DNA of 64,000 bases from Pectinatus haikarae (GTDB taxonomy: Bacteria; Bacillota; Negativicutes; Selenomonadales; Selenomonadaceae), in NCBI RefSeq assembly GCF_030813505.1, contig NZ_JAUSUE010000003.1; one strand, written 5' to 3'. A model generated the notes under the pieces. The model searched no databases. It worked only from the letters and a program-made list of their open reading frames with translations, and was not told where the DNA came from. Positions 60,023 to 64,000 of this stretch are shown here, in pieces (the stretch's first letter is position 1; every line of letters starts with the position of its first letter). The position numbers and the translations under genes are program-made.

Positions 60023-60943
60023 TTGAAAATAGCAGTTATTGGTTCTAATATGGTAGACTTAATTTCCTATATAGACAGAATGCCTATAGACGGGGAAACA
60101 TTGGAAGCTCCCGAATTCTCCATAGGATGCGGCGGAAAGGGTGCCAACCAGGCCGTAGCTGCCGCATCCTATGGCAGTGATGTGATGATATTAACAAAGG
60201 TAGGTGATGACATATTCGCTGATAATACTATAAATAATTTTAAACATTACAATATAGATACTACTTTTGTCGAACGGGTAAAGAATATATCCAGTGGTGT
60301 AGCTCCCATATTTGTGGATTCCTCAGGACAAAACAGAATACTGATCATAAAAGGAGCTAATGAATATCTTTTGCCCGAAGACATTCATAAAGCGGCTGAC
60401 CATCTGAAAAAATGCAGTCTCATAATTCTGCAATTGGAAGTCAATCTTGATACCGTATATTATGCTGTACAGTTTGCCATTAAAAATGGTATCAGAGTGC
60501 TGCTCAATCCGGCACCTGCAAACGCAAAGCTTGACATTGAAAAAATTAAAGAATGTGATTTTTTTGTTCCCAATGAAACAGAACTTGAATTTATCACAAA
60601 AATGCCCGTAGATACTGACATAAATATAAAGAAAGCGGCAATTTCGCTGGTGGAAAAAGGCATAAAAAATATTATTGTCACGATGGGGGCAAGAGGTTCA
60701 ATGTGGGTGAGTAAAGACTCCGTCCATCGTTTAAATGCTTTTTCTGTTGACTCTGTTGATTCATCCGGTGCCGGGGATGCTTTCATAGGATGTTTCGCCA
60801 GCTGTTACGTAAAAAGCAATGATATTTTAGCATCAATGTACGAAGCCAGTGCATTCTCGGCTTTGAGTGTCACAAAAAAAGGCACCCAAAAATCATATCC
60901 TTCTTATCAAGAAGTCCAAAAATTTTTAGCAGCTCATAAATAG
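60023..60943 (+). CDS. deoK: PfkB-family sugar kinase, probable deoxyribokinase
   Basis: The 306-residue ribokinase-like protein has the N-terminal GCGGKGANQAVAAASYGSDV, LLNPAPANAKL, the NETELEF segment and the ATP/anion-hole motif DSVDSSGAGDAFIGCFAS with catalytic Asp. In this operon it would phosphorylate deoxyribose to deoxyribose-5-phosphate, the DeoC substrate. Ribokinase activity cannot be excluded from sequence. Start is a TTG seven bases after AGGAG; no ATG is suitably placed. Confidence 0.85.
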   Translation: MKIAVIGSNMVDLISYIDRMPIDGETLEAPEFSIGCGGKGANQAVAAASYGSDVMILTKVGDDIFADNTINNFKHYNIDTTFVERVKNISSGVAPIFVDSSGQNRILIIKGANEYLLPEDIHKAADHLKKCSLIILQLEVNLDTVYYAVQFAIKNGIRVLLNPAPANAKLDIEKIKECDFFVPNETELEFITKMPVDTDINIKKAAISLVEKGIKNIIVTMGARGSMWVSKDSVHRLNAFSVDSVDSSGAGDAFIGCFASCYVKSNDILASMYEASAFSALSVTKKGTQKSYPSYQEVQKFLAAHK

Positions 60944-61011
60944 TATCGTGTAATTTCATTTCAGCTGTATTATTACTGTAATAATGTCTTCTCCCAAAAT
61001 GATAATGCGTC

Positions 61012-61056
61012 AAAAACTTCCAAACCAATTCAGATCAAGTGGTTTGGAAGTTTTTT
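61012..61056 (+). terminator. deo operon terminator
   Basis: A 15-bp stem (AAAACTTCCAAACCA with TGGTTTGGAAGTTTT) and 12-base loop end in a run of Ts. Confidence 0.88.
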
Positions 61057-61173
61057 ATATCATAAAATCCCCTATATACAATATTTTTTTATTACATGGA
61101 ATATAAACTCTACCTGAAATAAGAACCTATTTATGTTATAATTTTATGTAGTGAGGTTGTCAGGAGGTAAAAA

Positions 61174-61551
61174 ATGTTTGAGTTATCAGTAAAAAATGAT
61201 TTTGGCGCAGCCCACCGCATTATTGGTTATCCCGGGAAATGCGATAATCTGCACGGACACAACTGGATAGTTGAAGCAGTAGTATATGGCAGCAAACTTG
61301 ATGAGTTGGGTATGCTTATTGATTTTAAAAAATTGAAAGGTGCCCTCAGAGAGATTATCGGCGAATTTGACCATCATTATCTTAATGAATTGGAGCCGTT
61401 CTTGTCCTCAAATCCATCAGCAGAAAATATTGCTGCTTATTTATATCATAGACTAAGCGAGCATGAAAATATAAAAGGAAAATGCCGTGTGAAATTTGTA
61501 AAAGTATGGGAAACAGAAAAATCAGCGGCATTATATTACGAGGAGGCATAA
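61174..61551 (+). CDS. queD: 6-carboxytetrahydropterin synthase QueD
   Basis: The 125-residue protein has the zinc His residues: FGAAHRI near the N-terminus and CDNLHGHNWIVEAVVYG, then DFKKLKGALREIIGEFDHHY LNELEPF-type region (DHHYLNELEPFL) and the C-terminal VKVWETEKSAALYY. It acts in queuosine precursor (preQ0) synthesis. AGGAGG precedes the ATG. No preQ1 riboswitch was found in the 230-base gap upstream. Confidence 0.93.
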   Translation: MFELSVKNDFGAAHRIIGYPGKCDNLHGHNWIVEAVVYGSKLDELGMLIDFKKLKGALREIIGEFDHHYLNELEPFLSSNPSAENIAAYLYHRLSEHENIKGKCRVKFVKVWETEKSAALYYEEA

Positions 61552-61553
61552 AA

Positions 61554-62261
61554 TTGCATGCACCGATAAGTGAGATATTTTCCTCTATACAGGGTGAGGG
61601 AAAATATGCTGGCTGCCGTCAGCTTTTCATTCGCTTTGCCGGCTGTAATCTTGATTGCGGTTACTGTGATACAAATGATATTCTTCATTCTGAAAACTGT
61701 GATCTTGAAAATGAGGCAACTTTATTAAATCCTGTCGAGTTAACTGATATTCTTCCCTATATACAAAAAATTCTTCTGAAAAGGCATCATTCCATCAGTC
61801 TTACCGGCGGTGAGCCCCTTTTGCACACAGCTTTCATCAACGAAATGGCCAAACATATCAATCTGCCATTTTTTTTAGAAACAAACGGTTCTTTGCCCGA
61901 AGAATTATCAAAAGTTATCAATAATATCTCCATTATAAGTATGGATTTTAAAATGCCGGATGCAGTACATACGGAGCTTTGGCAACAGCACGCGGATTTT
62001 TTACACATAGCCCGGCAAAAAGATGTGTATGTTAAGATAGTTATCGCTCAGGAAACTTCCTTGAACGATTTTAAAAAAGCCATAAATTTATTAAGCGGGA
62101 CAGATAAAAATATCATGCTGATTTTACAGCCTATCACACCATACGGCATCTATACAAAGCCCGCTCCGAGAAAAATGCTTGAATGGCAAAGTCTCGCAAT
62201 GGAAAAGATAGATGATGTCCGTGTAATAGGCCAAACACATATCATGATGGGGCAAAGGTGA
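61554..62261 (+). CDS. queE: 7-carboxy-7-deazaguanine synthase QueE (radical SAM)
   Basis: The 235-residue enzyme starts PISEIFSSIQGEGKYAGCRQ and has the short radical SAM motif AGCNLDCGYCDT (Cys-x3-Cys-x2-Cys), LTGGEPLLH, FLETNGSLP and ILQPITPYG. It converts the QueD product to 7-carboxy-7-deazaguanine. Start is a TTG three bases after the queD stop, with GAGGAGG upstream; a longer frame overlapping queD was rejected. Confidence 0.92.
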   Translation: MHAPISEIFSSIQGEGKYAGCRQLFIRFAGCNLDCGYCDTNDILHSENCDLENEATLLNPVELTDILPYIQKILLKRHHSISLTGGEPLLHTAFINEMAKHINLPFFLETNGSLPEELSKVINNISIISMDFKMPDAVHTELWQQHADFLHIARQKDVYVKIVIAQETSLNDFKKAINLLSGTDKNIMLILQPITPYGIYTKPAPRKMLEWQSLAMEKIDDVRVIGQTHIMMGQR

Positions 62262-62265
62262 ATTT

Positions 62266-63012
62266 ATGGAAAAAATTTTATTAGTCAATGACGACGGAAT
62301 TAACGCACAGGGACTTTATGCAATGGCAGAAGTTTTAACAGATAATTATGATCTGCGTATAGTCGCACCGGCAGTGCAGCAAAGCGGGATGTCGCAGGCT
62401 CTGTCAGCACATAGCCGAATAAAAGTAAAAAGAGTCGATTTTCAACTACCTGTTGAAGCATATAAGGTTTATGGCACACCTGCCGATTGTACAAAACTGG
62501 CTACCGAAGTTTTGTATGAAAACGACCTGCCAGATATCATAATATCTGGCATAAATGACGGCGGCAATTTGGGAACGGATGTATTGTATTCAGGCACAGT
62601 CGGTGCCGCTATGGAGGGCCATCTGCACGGCATTTTCTCTATAGCCGTATCACGAGTGGTCAATTCTGAGCTCAGCTTTACCGAGGTCGCAGAAATCTTC
62701 AGGCAAAAACTGCCTGCATTAAGAAGAGAAAAACCGTATATGTATAATATAAATTTTCCAAAAAAAATTTCTGACAGAGCAGATATTTTTCGCTATACAA
62801 AGCAGGGACGCCGCACATACCATAATGAATATGCCGCTGAAACAGACGAACAGGGCGAAACATGTTATTACATGAATGGAACACCAAACGATGCCGGTAA
62901 CATTGAAGGCAGTGATATTTGGGCTATTCATAACGGGTTTGTCTCTATAAATCCGCTAAAAATAGGACGGACTAATAAAAAGCTTCTGCAGGATTTATTG
63001 CTTGATAAATGA
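62266..63012 (+). CDS. surE: 5'-nucleotidase SurE
   Basis: The 248-residue protein has the SurE metal motif ILLVNDDGINAQGLYAMAE, VVAP-type VAPAVQQSGMSQALS, VYGTPADCTKLATEVL and SGINDGGNLGTDVLYSGTVG. It dephosphorylates nucleoside monophosphates. It follows queE by four bases and precedes an MTA phosphorylase. Confidence 0.93.
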   Translation: MEKILLVNDDGINAQGLYAMAEVLTDNYDLRIVAPAVQQSGMSQALSAHSRIKVKRVDFQLPVEAYKVYGTPADCTKLATEVLYENDLPDIIISGINDGGNLGTDVLYSGTVGAAMEGHLHGIFSIAVSRVVNSELSFTEVAEIFRQKLPALRREKPYMYNINFPKKISDRADIFRYTKQGRRTYHNEYAAETDEQGETCYYMNGTPNDAGNIEGSDIWAIHNGFVSINPLKIGRTNKKLLQDLLLDK

Positions 63013-63077
63013 ATTTTAATTCATTTATTCACTAAAAAGGATTAGCATGTAATAATAAAAAATCAGGAGGCTATACT

Positions 63078-63875
63078 ATGCCAGAAATTGCCATAATTGG
63101 CGGAACCGGAGTTTATGATCCCTCGATCTTGACTGATATACATGATGACAGCATTACCACTCCCTTTGGCGAGGTAAGTTTTAAAACAGGTATTTATAAT
63201 GGGGTGGAAGTGGCATTTATTCCCCGCCACGGCAGTCATCACTCTATTCCGCCACATAAAATTAATTATCGCGCCAATATATGGGCTATTAAAAAGATTG
63301 GTGTAAAAAAAATTTTTGCAACAACAGCTGTCGGTTCTTTGAATCCATCCATGAAACCGGGAGATTTTGTTCTTATTGATCAGTTCCTTGATTTTACTAA
63401 AAGCCGCATCACTACTTTCTTTGAAGGAAAAGACGGTAAAGTGGTGCACGCTGATGTCAGCGAACCATATTGCCCGCATCTGCGCCAGGTTTTAAAGAAA
63501 GCTGCAGGCGAATTGGGAATAACAGCACATATGGGCGGCACATACGTGTGCACGGAAGGCCCCCGATTTGAAACTCCCGCCGAGATAAAAATGTATGCCA
63601 GATTCGGCGGTGATCTCGTCGGTATGACTAATGTACCAGAGGTGACTTTAGCACATGAAGCAGAAATGTGCTACGCGACAGTTTCAATGGTTACAAATCA
63701 GGCCGCCGGTATATCACAAACACCTCTTACACATGCAGAGGTAGTCGCCACTATGGAAAAAAATGGTGCCAATATCAAAAATCTTATAATGAAATCCATC
63801 GAACTATTGACAAGTGTAAAAGAAGAATGTCATTGTGCCAGCACCATTGCTGAGTTCGGCGGATTTAATATCTGA
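63078..63875 (+). CDS. mtnP: S-methyl-5'-thioadenosine phosphorylase family protein
   Basis: The 265-residue protein has IAIIGGTGVYDPSIL, FIPRHGSHHSIPPHKINYRA, ATTAVGSLNPSMKPGDFVLI, YVCTEGPRFETPAEI and GMTNVPEVTLAHEAEMCYA. This is the MTAP/MtnP type that splits methylthioadenosine to adenine and methylthioribose-1-phosphate. Some relatives prefer inosine or methylthioinosine, which cannot be excluded. AGGAGG precedes the ATG. Confidence 0.9.
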   Translation: MPEIAIIGGTGVYDPSILTDIHDDSITTPFGEVSFKTGIYNGVEVAFIPRHGSHHSIPPHKINYRANIWAIKKIGVKKIFATTAVGSLNPSMKPGDFVLIDQFLDFTKSRITTFFEGKDGKVVHADVSEPYCPHLRQVLKKAAGELGITAHMGGTYVCTEGPRFETPAEIKMYARFGGDLVGMTNVPEVTLAHEAEMCYATVSMVTNQAAGISQTPLTHAEVVATMEKNGANIKNLIMKSIELLTSVKEECHCASTIAEFGGFNI

Positions 63876-63967
63876 CTGATAAGTCAAAGTCTATCTCTAT
63901 CTATCAGGCTTTGTTAAGTAAAAATGAAAAGATAGCTAATGTTTCTGTAGAAAAGCACTAAATTTTA

Positions 63968-63994
63968 TCAACTTGCTAAAGAAAACAAGTTTTT
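63968..63994 (+). terminator. weak terminator near the window end
   Basis: AACTTG and CAAGTT form a short stem around a ten-base A-rich loop, followed by Ts, about 90 bases after the MTA phosphorylase. Confidence 0.5.
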
Positions 63995-64000
63995 CATATT

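Noticed and set aside
60944..61173. Possible preQ1 riboswitch before queD
   Set aside because: The gap holds the deo terminator and A+T-rich sequence; no preQ1 class I or II conserved core was seen.
63890..63960. Plus-strand stretch reading IYQALLSKNEKIANVSVEKH, resembling the start of a nucleotide-sugar dehydrogenase
   Set aside because: The likeness covers only about 14 residues, the glycine-rich motif that should follow is absent, and there is no Shine-Dalgarno.

Overview
The window looks like a chromosomal segment of a diderm Firmicute of the class Negativicutes (Selenomonas/Pectinatus-like; this placement is inference). The reasons are Firmicute hallmarks (a T-box leader, mtl PTS genes, sepF/ylmH/pyrR/rluD/lspA cluster, DUF951) together with outer-membrane machinery (TonB, ExbB/ExbD, a TonB-dependent receptor). 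The DNA is A+T-rich, intergenic gaps are short, and several genes use TTG or GTG starts chosen by their Shine-Dalgarno sequence.

Layout. 1-4.4 kb: the start of trmK, a cobalamin-independent methionine-synthase-like gene, a LysR regulator, and an MFS carrier behind a T-box leader. 4.4-10.2 kb: a minus-strand mannitol operon (EIIA, EIICB, mtlD, PRD regulator, a second EIIA, transaldolase-like aldolase). 10.37-25.15 kb: a decayed integrative island bounded by a 96-bp duplication of the 3' part of tRNA-Ser(CGA). It holds an integrase remnant, an HxlR/nitroreductase/DJ-1/SRPBCC/glyoxalase cassette, a Fur-controlled anaerobic heme operon (TonB, HutW/ChuW radical SAM enzyme, TonB-dependent receptor, ExbB, frameshifted ExbD, flavodoxin) and a graveyard of IS3, IS256 and IS110 fragments.

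25-32.2 kb: DUF951, a CDF metal exporter, a CBS-ACT protein, and a branched-chain amino-acid ABC transporter. livK and livHMGF have separate promoters, and livHMGF sits behind an attenuator-like leader. 32.6-37.3 kb: manA, tRNA-Lys, a secreted metallophosphoesterase, a secreted unknown protein, a pentapeptide-repeat protein, a decayed tRNA-Val copy, tRNA-Val and tRNA-Arg. 37.3-51.8 kb: a long minus-strand housekeeping block (obg, yhbY, proBA, a 53-residue membrane microprotein, nadD, rodZ, nrdR, radical SAM, pgeF, yggS, sepF, proC, ylmH, lspA, rluD, pyrR, DJ-1).

52-64 kb: plus-strand WecG/TagA glycosyltransferase, psd-pssA, a GT2 glycosyltransferase, a complete deoxyribose operon (SorC/DeoR-type regulator, deoC, FucP-like permease, DeoX-like DUF4432, deoxyribokinase) with a 44-bp perfect palindrome over its promoter, then queD, queE, surE and an MTA phosphorylase.

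The most distinctive part is the heme island: a mobile module that would bring uptake energisation, the receptor, an oxygen-independent heme-opening enzyme and a putative electron donor together under Fur control. All functional calls are from reading the sequence; no database search was run.
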